A stretch of DNA of 64,000 nucleotides from Anaeramoeba flamelloides (Eukaryota; Metamonada; Anaeramoebidae): NCBI GenBank assembly GCA_027625915.1, contig JANTQA010000060.1, positions 3,534,001-3,598,000 on the forward strand, read 5' to 3'. The notes beneath the pieces are model-generated. The model was not told the origin of the DNA, made no database searches, and saw only the letters and a list, made by a program, of their open reading frames with translations. The position numbers were made by a program, and so were the translations under genes. Numbering within the stretch: the stretch's first letter is position 1; each line of letters opens with the position of its first letter. Shown in pieces: positions 20,196 through 31,180 of the stretch.

Positions 20196-20392
20196 CAGTC
20201 AGTTTCACTTTTAAGGCACAAACTTTCAACGAAATTTAAGGCACAAAAAAATCTCAAATTAAAGCACAAAATTTGGAATTTTATTTTTTACAATTTATTT
20301 TTACTAGAATTTGAATTTTGTGCTTTAATTTGAGATTTTGCTTGTGCCTTAAATTTCGTTGAAAGTTTGTGCCTTAAAAGTGAAACTGACTG
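20196..20392. mobile_element. MITE-A copy 7
   Basis: 197 bp with TA on the left; the right TA has mutated to AA. It lies in the MULE between the transposase remnant and the right end. Confidence 0.85.
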
Positions 20393-20715
20393 AAATTACA
20401 CAAATCTTAATTCTAAGCTCTTTTTTCACTTTTTCTTTCAACTTTTTTATTGTCCTTTTACTCCTTATTTTACTCAATATACACTCTTGCTCTCAAAATA
20501 AAATTTCCACAAAACATAAATTTTAATTATTGGTTAGTTTGCTTTTTTTATTATTAGATTTTTTTGGTAAAATTACAAATTAAACGATAAAGTTATTTAA
20601 ATTACTTTATACGTATTTTTTTTCAAAAAAAAAAAATAGTTTGACATTTAACAATAAATTACTCCTTTATTAAAAAAATAATTGAAATCCTTCCTCAATA
20701 AAAAAAAAACTGTTG

Positions 20716-20889
20716 AATTGTGAATAGAACTTTGGACAAAAAAATCATCTTTATACTTTGTCGACTGAACTATGCCGACAATATTGTAGACTTTATTTTT
20801 TTTAATTATTTTTATATATTTGTAGACTAATGTCTAAAGCTACAAATGTCTACATTTTACAACTTTTACCAATTTATCAATATAATCTC
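20716..20889 (-). repeat. right terminal inverted repeat of the MULE
   Basis: Inverted partner of 17580-17745. Read inward from 20889 it begins GAGATTATATTG. Confidence 0.8.
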
Positions 20890-20926
20890 TTTTTTTTTAT
20901 TGTTGAACATTACTAAAAAAAATAAT

Positions 20927-21050
20927 ATCAAATAATTTTTTTAAAAAAATTTTTAGAGAATCTACGATCACACTCCACTAAAATAAATGTTCTTATCTCT
21001 TCTCTCTCAAATTTGTATCATGTCTTATGGTGTAGCTACTCCCTTAACAT
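20927..21050. repeat. repeat I copy 1, ending at TTAA
   Basis: About 125 bp are shared, inverted, with 57066-57189. Shared blocks include TAGAGAATCTACGA and CATGTCTTATGGTGTAG. Both copies have TTAA at the outer end, next to GGGAGTA(G/C)CTACACC read inward. This could be one terminus of another TTAA-type transposon or the leader region of a repeated gene; no opposite end was found. Confidence 0.6.
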
Positions 21051-21169
21051 CCTTAATATTTTTGCCTTTGATTTTTCTTTTTTATTTTGGAATTACCAAT
21101 ATTTTTATCTTTGAGTATCCAAATATTTATAAGTAACCAATTGAAATTTACCATTTATATTCTATTTCC

Positions 21170-21420
21170 CAATATAGAGTAGTGCAGCCAGGAAAAACTA
21201 GATAGTAAAATAAGTTCTATTACTTCTCATAATAACAAATCCTGTTGACCTTTGGCTGCCTGAGAGATTATAGCACAACCTGAATCATTTTAGTAAGTTA
21301 GTCAAAACCCAAACCCTCAAAAGTTTCAATGGGGTAAATTTAAAATCTAACTTTAATACTTTGGATAACTCAGTAGGGAGGGGAAGATCTTTTGGAGAAC
21401 CTACTCCCTATAATAACCTT
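21170..21420 (+). ncRNA. candidate structured RNA island, identity unknown
   Basis: This stretch is less AT-rich than its surroundings and rich in complementary segments. GCAGCCA (about 21183) pairs with TGGCTGC (about 21254), with AGG/CCT just inside and GTGC/GCAC outside. AGTAA pairs with TTACT within it. Further on, TAGGGAG pairs with CTCCCTA around 21374-21410. There is no long reading frame. I do not recognise U-snRNA, SRP, RNase P or tRNA signatures. The strand is a guess. It could also be a fragment of a transposon end. Confidence 0.3.
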
Positions 21421-22854
21421 TAAAAATTTCAAATTGTATTTTTTGCTTTTTTTTGTTATTTATTCTTGTTCAATTGATTAGAGTTAAAACATGAGCTCAT
21501 AAAAATAAATAGTAACTCCTATTGTTACATTTCCATCACACTCCATTATAATTTTTCATTTTGGATCCCTTCAAGGCTCAAAATAATGATATTTTTCCTG
21601 CCCTTTAATGATATGATCTTCGTTCTTTGAACTCGGAATATCATTTTCCATAAACAATATCAATTTGAATTAAACTAAAATTCAAAATTTTCCAACGCAG
21701 TTAAAACGGACCAAACAATCTAAATAATACAATTAGATTCAAATTGGAAATAATTTTGATACTTTGTAAAATATGAAAATCATTTTTTCATCATTTTTGT
21801 TTTTTTTTTCATTTCATTCCATTGTTTGAATTACATAACTTGTTTCGGTCGATCATAATTTTTTTCCCAACAATTATTATTATTTTAAAGTTGAGTTGGA
21901 GAAAATAGAAGAAATCAAATAAAATTAGTCAATAGCCTTTGACCATTTGATCGATCAATATTCCTAATAGAATTCAAACAAATTTGCCAATTTATTTTTT
22001 TGTTTTACTCTTTCCAAAATTTTTAACACACCAATAATTTATTTGTATTGATAATTATTTCTTTTTTGTTTTATGAGTATTGTGATTTATAAACAAGTGT
22101 TAACATTTTAATTAGTGAATGGTTCGAATTTGGTATTTCTTCTTTAGAATTGATTAAATAAGATTTTTTTTCTTCAAAAATCGAATTTTGGTATGTTAAA
22201 AATTTTGAATTAGAGTTTAGATCATTTTTTCAAGATCTTCCAGCCAAACTCACATCATAGCAATTTTTATTATTTCAAAATTTAAAACAATAAATATCTT
22301 AAAGATATAAAATTACTGATCAAAGTATTAGATGAAGTTTTTAAGATCAAAAAATGGCTTTTTTTTTTCTTTTTAATTTAAAAAATTTTTTACAAAAGAA
22401 AGTTTAATCTTGATAAATTTTCTTTAAGAAGGAAAAGTTTATAACAGTATTTTATTGTTTAATAAAAATCATTTATTTGTTATTATATTATCTCTTTTGT
22501 ATTTAATATATCCATTCATTGTTTTGTACAAAAAAATTCTTACAATATCTGTTCATTTTTTGGGAATATATTGAATCAGAAAATATTTTGAAATTTTCAT
22601 TATATATTATGATTCAACAATTTTTAATTGAGCCACTGAATTTTATTTTACCAAGCTACAAATATAATAACTTAAAAAGAGAATATTATTCGAGTATAAA
22701 AAAGCTATAACTCACTTTTTTTACACTTCTTCCAGATATAATATTAATATCACACTTTTTTTGAAAATACCTTACTATAAATGAAAATAATAAAAAAAAA
22801 TCCTAAAAACAAAATTAAAAAAACAAAAAAAAAAAACAAAATAAATCTAATAAA
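21421..22854. other. gene-free region downstream of the GAPVD1-like gene
   Basis: AT-rich DNA with no recognisable gene. A 63-codon frame at 22519 looks like chance. Confidence 0.5.
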
Positions 22855-24550
22855 TTAATTTTTTTGGATTTCAATTTTTTCATATTTAGCTTCATTTTTC
22901 GAAATTTCATCCATCTTTAAATTTAATAAATATTCATAAGCAGATTTCACAGAAGTGAACCAATATTCAGTTTCTGTGGAAATCATCTTTATGTCAAGAA
23001 ATATTTTAATGTATCTGATGTTTGAAGGGAAATTGGGAGGGTTGCATATGGTGAGTACGTAAATGATTATTGGCAAAACTAAATCTGCGCCAAATTCCTT
23101 TTCGCCAGAATAAAGGATTATATTATTAATTATACTTGTACACTTGGCTAAACAGTCTACTTTCAAAATTGGTGTTTTATATTCGTTTATTTTTGACAGC
23201 TGGTTTATTGCCAAGATATACATTTCTTTACCAAAGAACCTTTCAGGTATATTTAAAAATTGAGGTGTCAAATTAAAATAAAGGTCCATCAATTTCACGG
23301 AGAATTTTTCGTCAATGGTTTGATAATGCTTTTTCATGGAGATGGGGTAAAAAAAGTCAGAATAATTTTGGATGAAAATATAATTTTCAATTAGCCGAAT
23401 TATTGTTTTTATTGAAGACGAATAGACAGAACACGAGGTATCTGTTTCGACCCAAAAATGAATTTTGGAAAAAAAATGTCGTACATTAGATTTTAATTCA
23501 TTTTTTTTTGTTATTAATTTTAATTTCACTAATTCTTCTTCAATTTTTTTTTTATTCTTTTCAAGAAATTTTATTGATAATAGGCTTTTGATAAAATTTT
23601 CAAAGCATTTCATTTTTTCTTCATTTTCTTGGATCGAGCGTTTTAAATCTTTTACAGCATTTTGAAATTCATATTTTTGTTCTACTAATTGATGTAATTC
23701 CCTTCCCCTTTGTTTTGAATATTCCTTTACCTTTTTAATAATAGATGTAAATTCACCTTTGCGAATGCTATTTGGTAATTTTTCAAACGTTTGAATGGTC
23801 GTGTACAATAAACACGCCAAATTTAACGATTGGCTTGCCTTGGCTGCACTCATTTCTTGAGATAGCGTCTCCAGAAAGCCTTTATCAGTATTATAAGTGA
23901 TTAGATCAATGTCGCATAAGACTCGAATCAATTTTTTTACTGCTTGGTTGACCAGATTTTCAGTTTTTTCAGGAAATGATTCCATGATATTTCCAATAGT
24001 GTTTTTCTTTTTCATTTTTTTTTTGATTATTTCAATTTTAAATTCATAATTTTGTCCTTTCACATCTTCCCAAATTAAATCATCATCTGACACAGAGTCA
24101 GTATCTTCACTAATATTATTGTTTTTATTGGTATTAACGGAATTTTTTTTATTATTGTTGTTATTTTGATTGTTTTTATTGTTGTTTTTTGATTCTTTTT
24201 CATTATTTTCTTTTGAATTTGATTCTGATTCTGATTTCGATTTCGATTCCGATTCCGATTCCGATTCCAATTCCAATTCTGATTTTTGTATTAATTTTAC
24301 TTTTGTTTTTAGTTTTATATTAGAATCTAAATTTTCATTTAAATCGGAATCCGAAATTGAACTGGAATCAGAATCTGTATTTAAAAGCAATGGCTTTAAT
24401 ATTTTTATTTTTTTAGTTTCGTTTTCATTATTATTTTTTTCGTTTCCTTTGTTGCTATTGTGAAAATTATTTTGATTATCAAGTATGTTTTCATTATTGT
24501 TTTTGTTTTGATCTTTTTCAAAATTTATATTTTCATTATTATTATTCATA

Positions 24551-24582
<32 letters not shown>

Positions 24583-27500
24583 TTCTTTCTTATTTTTTAT
24601 TTTTACTAATTGATCATCATGATCATTTTGTTTATTATTATTTACATTATTTCCTGTTTTATTTTTTCCTTTATTATTGTTTCTAATTTCAAATTTATTA
24701 TCATGATTATTATTCGTTCTAATTTTATTATTATTATTATTAATTTTATAATTTAATTTCATAAACATTGTTTTACTTCTCTTTACTTTTTTTCTTTTAT
24801 TCTTAGTATTATTGATATTTACAATTTTCATTGGTGGTGGTGGTAAAACAAAATCAATGGAGAAGGAAAAATATTTATTTTTATTATCTTTTACTATTTC
24901 TCTTGGTATTCCTAAAGATTTATAAAATTGCATTTTTTTTGATTGTAAAATTTTTTGATTTTTTGGTATATCCTTTATTAAAATTTGGGTAATATAAATA
25001 TACACGATTTTGTGTAAAACTAAAATATCATTTAAAGATATTAAGATATTTTTTGATCTTGGCTTTTTATTGATCATTATTTGGTTACCCGTTTTCTTAA
25101 TGTTGGATGTCGACAAATTCTTATCATTAATATTTGAAACTTCTTTAAAAAAATTGGAAATATTTAACCCATAATTTTTTAAATTTTCACCAAACACTTT
25201 ATTTGAGGTTCTTAATGAAGAATATCCGTGACTTAAACTTAATAATATTTTTGCTATTTCTGTTAAATTTCTTCGTGCCTTATTAAAAACTGGTATTTGT
25301 TGGATAATATTATATCTTTCGGGTGTCACAATAATTGGATTCAAAAATCTTAAAAATAAAAAATCACCAATTATTAAATCTTGATCTTCAGTTCTATTAT
25401 ATTTGATACAAAACTGTCTCAACTTTGATGTAAAATATCTAATCCCATATGGTATTAATGGTACTTTTTGGTTCATCGAATATAAAAATTGATCACAAAG
25501 GTAAAGCAGTCTTTTAGTCGTATTTTCAATTTTCTTTTCATCTTGTTCGGACTATAATAAATATTTATTATTGAGAAAATAATTTTGAATTAGATATAAA
25601 ATTTATAATAATAATTAGTATTTAATCAGTCGATTTTTTGTTTTTAAATTTCCCTATAAAGTTTGTGGTAGTTGAAAAAGGAAAAAAAAAAAAATATTAT
25701 CTTATGTATTGGTTCTGGTAGCTTTATTATTTGAGTTATTTTTTTTTTGAAACCAAAGTTAAAAAAAATGATAAACAATAACCTTTTTTTTTAGGATTAT
25801 TTATATTGGTTATTTCAAGAAAAAAGATCTTTATTAGATAATACTCAATCGATTATGAGTCTTATTGGTTTTTTCTCTTTTTTTTGTTTGATTTCTTTTT
25901 TTTTGAGAAACAAATAGCTCAGTTCTTGGAAATGGTGTCTTAATAAATAAACAGAAGAAACAGATGGATTAGAAGAAATGTGAATTTTCTTTAGATCTTA
26001 ATTAACTAGTTATGTTTTTTAATAAAAAAAAATAGAATTCAAAAGATATTCTTATTGGCTAGTGTCATTTATTTTGAGGGTTTAAAGACTGTGAAGAAAA
26101 TAGCTTTTTAAAAAGGTTGTAATTTAGATAAAAGTTAATTTTTTAGTTGAGAGTCTCATATTTTAAAACAGTTTTAAAGAATACAAAAATTCGTCTAGCT
26201 TTAAAGATCTAAAAAGAATGAAAAAATCCAAAGAATTTTTTCTATTTTTTTTTTAATTAATTTTTAATCATTAAAGATCCTCACATTTCATAAAATAATA
26301 AATCACGTAATTTGACTCATTTTTTCGACAATAAGCACAATATTTTTCAATCTGTGTGTTTTAAATATCACCCTATCAATAAAAATATATTGCTTATTTT
26401 CTCAACTTTGTACAAATAACGACAGCTATTAGTTGAGAGATCTGCAACTTTGTATGAATTTTATAGGTTGTTTAAAAATGAATTTTTCTCAAATCGGTTT
26501 CCAAAATTCGAATTTGAGAAGGAAATTACAATAGATTCATTTAGGTTTTCTATGATAAATATGGAAATAATGTTTAAATGTTGATATTTTTTTTTGATTT
26601 TAATTTTTCACAAATTTTCCAAAAAGTTGATTTCTAAAATGGGGTAATTATGAAAAGAATCATTAGATTCTTCTTCTTTATGTTAAATATTTAGGAAATA
26701 ACATATACCGATTTACAATACAAAAAATTGAAATATTTGGTTTTTTTCCATTTTTTCCCTGGCTGAATCTTCTTTATATTAAGAAGAAGAGTTTGGAAGG
26801 TAAAAAGAGCAAGTGGTTACTCGCTAATACTGTGACAATGAAACATAAAAGTTTGAGTAACTTGAAAATAAAAACGAAAAAGCAAAGGGCTAAAAGTGTC
26901 CAAATGTTTAAAGTAAATCAGATCAAAAAGAAAAAAAGGAATTACAACAAATAAAAGAACGATCCTCAAATGAAAATTCATGATCAATTTAATGAATTAA
27001 ATTAAATTAACCAAAAGTATTGTGACTGTGATTTTGGGGTTCTTAATTAAAGATATTATTGTGATTTTTTTTTTGATTTTTTACCAATTGCTTCTTATAA
27101 ACCCTTTTTAAATTTTTTATTCTTTTTCCTTTTTTCTTTACAATTTTTTGTTTTTGCTTTTTAAACATAAAAAAGTTTGGATGTGTCTTTCCCTTGAATA
27201 ATCGTGGAATCAATGATTTTAAGCTTAAATTACCTTTGGGGAAATTTAAGTAAAAATACATTTAGAGTGTAATTTACTCTTCTTCCCAATAAAAAGAAAA
27301 TTCAAAAAGGGAAAAAATAGAAAAAAAATAAATAATATAATTTTTAAACTATTGTTCAGAGAATTGTTATTGGATAAAAGTTTGCAGCTGCTATAGGTTT
27401 CTTTTGATTTTTTTTTTTATAAACTATATGTGTAATTGTATCTAAATAGACACCCAAATATTTAATTTTTTTAAAATCTTTCGATATAAGTGTTTTATCT

Positions 27501-30500
27501 TTCTTAACTTTTAATCCAAATTGAATAATAATTTCATATATTAATATTTAATTTCTGATTTAATTGATTTCTATTTTCTTTAATAATTAAGATTAAATCA
27601 TCTGCAAACATTTGGCAATGGTTTGTTAATGGAATAATTTTTAGTAAAAGAAATGTGAAATAGAGCAAATAAAATAGACTATACCCTAATAAAAAAAGTT
27701 TTTAATAACATGTTATAAACGTGTTGTAAAGGTGTTATAAACGTTTAAAATGTTATAAAATTTTATAATACCAACTTTTTTAACATAAATGTTTGTTATA
27801 AAAGTTGTAACATGTTATAAGTCTGTTATAAGAATATTTTTTCCAAAAATATTGAAAAAATCATCATATAAAAGGAAATTTTATTATAAAAATGTTATAT
27901 AGATGTTATAAATAAAATTTTTTTTATTAGGGTAAGTGATCACCTTGAAATATACCAAGTCCTTCTCCTTGATAATATTTTAATAAAAAAAAATTTGAAT
28001 AATTTCATTTCAAATAAATTATTTTTTTATTGTTTTTCTAATTATTCTAAAATTAATTGAATCAAAACATTTTGCTATATCAATCATTATAATGTATGTT
28101 TTATCATTTTTACATTCATTATTTGATTTTATCGTATTTTTGAAATTTAAGAAGTTTAATACGACAATAAGAGTATCATATTTTTTCTAAAACCAAATTG
28201 AAATTTATGAATAAATTCCCAACAAGGTTCAATTAGTCTATATAACATTTTTGGAAATAATCTTCGTAAACTTTGGTTAATAAAAATTGCTCTATAATAT
28301 AAAGCTACTTCGTTTTAAAAAAATTTCTATTTTAATAAAGTGAGGAATCAATCTTTAAATATGAGGCAGAGGTTAAAGTCTGAAGAAAAGCACTTTTTTT
28401 TAAAAAAAAGTCCACAGTTTATTCTAATAGAATTTTTTTGAAAAAGTTTTAATTATGAAAAATTCTTCACTTTTTTAAAATAGTTGTATGAATTAAAAAT
28501 TTTTAATTTTTTAAAGTTTTAAAAAAGACAGTTTCAATTTTTAATTATTACAAATAGCTAAAAGCCTGATATTTTTAAAATTAAACTCCATTTCAAAATA
28601 ATTGACCAATTAAAAATCAAATTTTGAAAATAAATATTTTTATTAATTGAAGATATTTATTATAATAAAAAAAAATACTATTTTAGTATTCAGTTCTATA
28701 CACTAGAAATATTTGTTTTTCTTCTAAAAATAAAATAAAAATAAATAAATAAAAATTGGGCTATTTATTATGAAATTTAGTTGATAAAAAAATAGAATCA
28801 AAATATCAAAAAAAATTTTGAATTTGAAAACTCTTTTTTACAAATCATTTTGGCCTTACTTGGTAATTGTAAAAATAGTTTCTCTATTTTGAGAGTTTTT
28901 TTTTTTTTAATAATAATAATCGATTTTTAGAGAAATCACTTATTTCATATCTGTGCACGGTACGAGAAAAAACTTCAGTTAAGAACAAGAGATGACATAA
29001 GTAGTTTCTTCTAAAAATAGAGACAGTGTGTTTCTATTTGTGTAGTAGATCGAAAAATAAGCTATTTCCAATATAGTGGGGTAAATTTATTTTAAAATAT
29101 ATTTTTTAAACTCAATGTTCAAAAAAAGTATTTAAACATCCAAAATCATTAACTACCATTTATCGATTCTTGATAATAATTCAATTTGTTTCTAAGTATT
29201 GTGTTTCATAAATAAAATATATTAAATTTTCTGATCTTGATTTTATCTGATATTTTTTAGGAGTGAAAATTAGTGTTTATTATTTTCTTTTTGATTGAAA
29301 AAACCGTTTTCATAACTTGTTTAATCCCAACAAATTTTCAAATAGAATTGAATACATATAACTGCATTTTATTGTATTAAAAAATCATTTCGGCCGTTTC
29401 GATATTTCCAGTTTTTTATTGAAATTGGTCGTAAATTGGTTTCACCAAAAAAAGTGCTATTTTTTTTTCATTTTTTGGAAATATTTCATCCAACATATTT
29501 TGAAATAAATACCATAGCCATTAATTCAATTGGTATTAATATTAAACTTAATTTGGTATCGTTAATTAATGAATACTCCCACTAACAAAGATGATTTTTT
29601 ATGAAATATAAAAAAAAATTCCCCACTTTTTTGGAAATACCTTAATATTCGAGAATATAAAAAAGGAATATTTTATTTCTTTAATAAGTTGGATTTGGTG
29701 GAAAGATTCATCGGAAACTAAAACTTAAAAAAGGTAATTAAATTTCTCCAAAATACAAAAGAAAATATTTCTAATTTGGAAAATATCTGTTAAACAATTA
29801 TTCACAAAATAAATCGCTGCAAATTTACAAACCTAGAAAAGACCAAGTACTGTTTTTCGTTTTTTTTATTTTCAATTTCTTTCAGATAATTTTTTTGAAG
29901 TGACAGAGATTTTTAATTAAATGTTAGTTCTGTTTTTAATTCTTCAAAAAATAAGCACTAATTATATAAATCCCTTAAATATGAAAAAGTTTTTTTGTGT
30001 TGTGTTGTTTAGCCAAGAAAAGGAAGGGGGTGGAAAGGAGAAAGGAAAAAGGAAAAAGGAAAAAGGAAAAAGGAAAAGGAAAAAGGAAAAAAGGAAAGGG
30101 AAAAAAGTATGGTTGTTGGCTTACTAAATCAAGAGAATTATCTTGCAAAACCTGAAGAATAGGGAATTTTAAAGCAGATACTGCATAATTATAGGTATGT
30201 GTGGTCTTTGTATACGCAGAAAGAACACGGGCGATTGCTCTGTTGTGCGAGAGCAAATTCTTTGACTCTACTTTTGATTGGAATTCCTTTTCAATGGCAA
30301 GAAGCAGAAAATCTAAAAAATGCTTTTCTTCTAAATTGCTCGACAAATGACCAAAAAGCGCAAATATAGTAGAGTGTGTAAGAATTTCCATTTCACGAGG
30401 AGAAAGCAAAGTGAATGTTGCTGAAATTGCATCGATCAAGAAATCGACATTTTGGCAGAGATTGTAGAGAAAGTTTTGGTACTTGGTTTTTAACTGTGTA

Positions 30501-31180
30501 GAGATTATTTGATCAAATGAATTATAAAAGGTGACTTTCCATTTATTCAGATCTTCAACAGATCTCAATAAATACTCTAATTCTGTTAAATTGAGCCCCA
30601 CCATTAGTTTGTTGATATTCATAGACTCCACAAGACTAATTTGAAATTTTGAATTTAAATTCTCTAATTCTTCACGGATTATTTCCAAAGAATTGTGTTC
30701 TTTTTGTTTTTTTTTGTTTTTTTTTGTTATGTTTTGATTTTTTTTTTTTTTTTGTTTTGTTTTTATTTATTGTTGTGTCTTGATCAGGTTAATTGTTGAC
30801 TGAAGAAAAATTAAAAAACAAAATTTGTTGGTGAGGAATACGGCGTGGATATTTTGAAGTTGCCCTTAATTTTTGTACCACGACTCGTTGTTTGGAGTAA
30901 AAATTATTAATTTCAAGTGTTTTTGTTTTTCAAAATGAAAAGAAAATTGCCAAAATATTCAAAGGCATCAGCGAAAAAGAAAAATATTAAAAAGTTACTT
31001 ACCTGCTTCAAAAGCGAGTTTTTCAAATTTAAGAAGATTTTGAAGTTCTAATAATTTTTTTCCACCAAAGTTTGTTCCTTTCTTGCTTTTGTTTTTTTTT
31101 TTTTCTTCTTCTACTCCTTCTTTATTTTGTGTTTTTTGTTTATTTTTTTTTGTTTGTTGCATTGAAGATAACTGAGACAT
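22855..31180 (-). CDS. GAPVD1: GAPVD1/RME-6-like RasGAP and VPS9 (Rab5 GEF) protein
   Basis: Proteins of this family link a RasGAP domain to a VPS9 domain that activates Rab5 on endocytic membranes. The inferred exons are about 31180-31003, 30699-30125 and 25551-22855. All phases agree, giving about 1149 residues. A Lys/Gln-rich coil is followed by the RasGAP domain (about 150-450): IFALFGHLSSNLEEKHFLDF, then LIPYGIRYF and FLRFLNPIIVTPERY, then RRNLTEIAKIL. A linker of poly-Asn and Ser/Glu repeats spans about 510-745. The VPS9 domain (about 990-1125) shows EYKTPILKVDCLAKC, GADLVLPIIIYVL and ICNPPNFPSNIRYI, closely following animal GAPVD1. The usual arginine-finger position reads LLSHN (Ser about 210), so GAP activity is doubtful. 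The start at 31180 is tentative. A short exon may be missing inside the 4.6-kb intron. Confidence 0.8.
27340..28300 (-). mobile_element. non-LTR (LINE) reverse transcriptase relic
   Basis: In order on the minus strand I read RRLFPKMLYRLIEPCW and FQFGFRKN, then IDIAKCFDSI (motif A), GLGIFQGDH (motif B), MFADDLILI (motif C) and FGLKVKKDKT with IKYLGVYLD. FADD and the order of motifs are typical of LINE-type elements. Several stops and frame changes separate the parts, so it is long dead. It is inserted in the giant intron in the same orientation as the host gene, and is itself interrupted by MITE-E. Neither end of the element is recognised. Confidence 0.75.
27684..27932. mobile_element. MITE family E copy 1, TA-flanked
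   Basis: 249 bp with ends CCCTAATAAAAAAA and its inverse, TA on both sides. Interior sequence is rich in TTATAAC and GTTATAA motifs in inverted order. It lies between reverse-transcriptase motifs B and C. Setting it aside with one TA leaves QGDH continuing in frame, which fixes its borders. Confidence 0.8.
30016..30110. repeat. AAAGGA purine tract beside a splice donor
   Basis: A run of about 95 bases built of AAAGGA, AAAAGG and similar units lies directly downstream of the donor of exon 2 of the GAPVD1-like gene, so the transcript carries a long pyrimidine tract there. Confidence 0.8.

Larger units (their letters stand above)
17580..20889 (+). mobile_element. MULE (Mutator-like) DNA transposon
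   Basis: The 3310-bp element is bordered by the 10-bp direct repeat TTTTTTTTTA (17570-17579, 20890-20899). Mutator-like elements make duplications of about 8-10 bp. Inverted ends of about 165 bp match between 17580-17745 and 20716-20889. The right end read inward starts GAGATTATATTG, similar in style to Mutator ends. It encodes a MULE transposase at 18165. Four MITE-A copies (4-7) have inserted into it, two of them breaking the 3' part of the gene. The T-rich duplication alone would be weak, but it also restores the frame of the gene it landed in. Confidence 0.8.
16876..20910 (-). pseudogene. disrupted minus-strand gene split by a MULE and a MITE
   Basis: A minus-strand frame ends at 16876 and is open upward to MITE-A copy 3. 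Beyond the MITE (17368-17569) the same frame resumes if the MITE and one TA are set aside. It is broken there by one TAG at 17459-17461. It then reaches the left duplication of the MULE. On the far side of the MULE, removing the MULE and one copy of TTTTTTTTTA leaves an ATG at 20908-20910 in the same frame. The product would be about 170 residues. It has an acidic Asn/Asp/Lys-rich middle and a C-terminal part containing CKQC. I do not recognise the family. It could be a host gene or the coding part of an older transposon, because the DNA just upstream of the ATG is itself repeated at 57066-57189. Confidence 0.55.
25552..30124 (-). other. giant intron 2 of the GAPVD1-like gene
   Basis: This 4573-base interval runs from GTAAGC (30124) to TAG (25552), splitting the RasGAP domain in phase 0. 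The upstream intron is about 300 bases. It contains a decayed LINE reverse transcriptase (27340-28300) and, inside that, a MITE of family E (27684-27932). A repeat of family H lies near 28560-28800. About 25-30 residues expected between LDL and SEQDEK in relatives are absent, so a small exon could be hidden here. Confidence 0.65.

Noticed and set aside
17603-20888. ATATAATCT (17603-17611 and 20880-20888) as the MULE target duplication
   Set aside because: It leaves about 29 bp of the right end unmatched, whereas alignment of the two ends continues outward to the T9A repeat, which also restores the frame of the gene that was hit.
22121-22145. A tRNA T-arm (GGTTCGAATTT)
   Set aside because: The flanking bases do not pair, and no acceptor or D arm lies at the right distance.
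24170-24463. A plus-strand Ser/Asp-rich protein
   Set aside because: It is the reverse reading of the Ser/Glu and Asn repeats in the GAPVD1-like gene.
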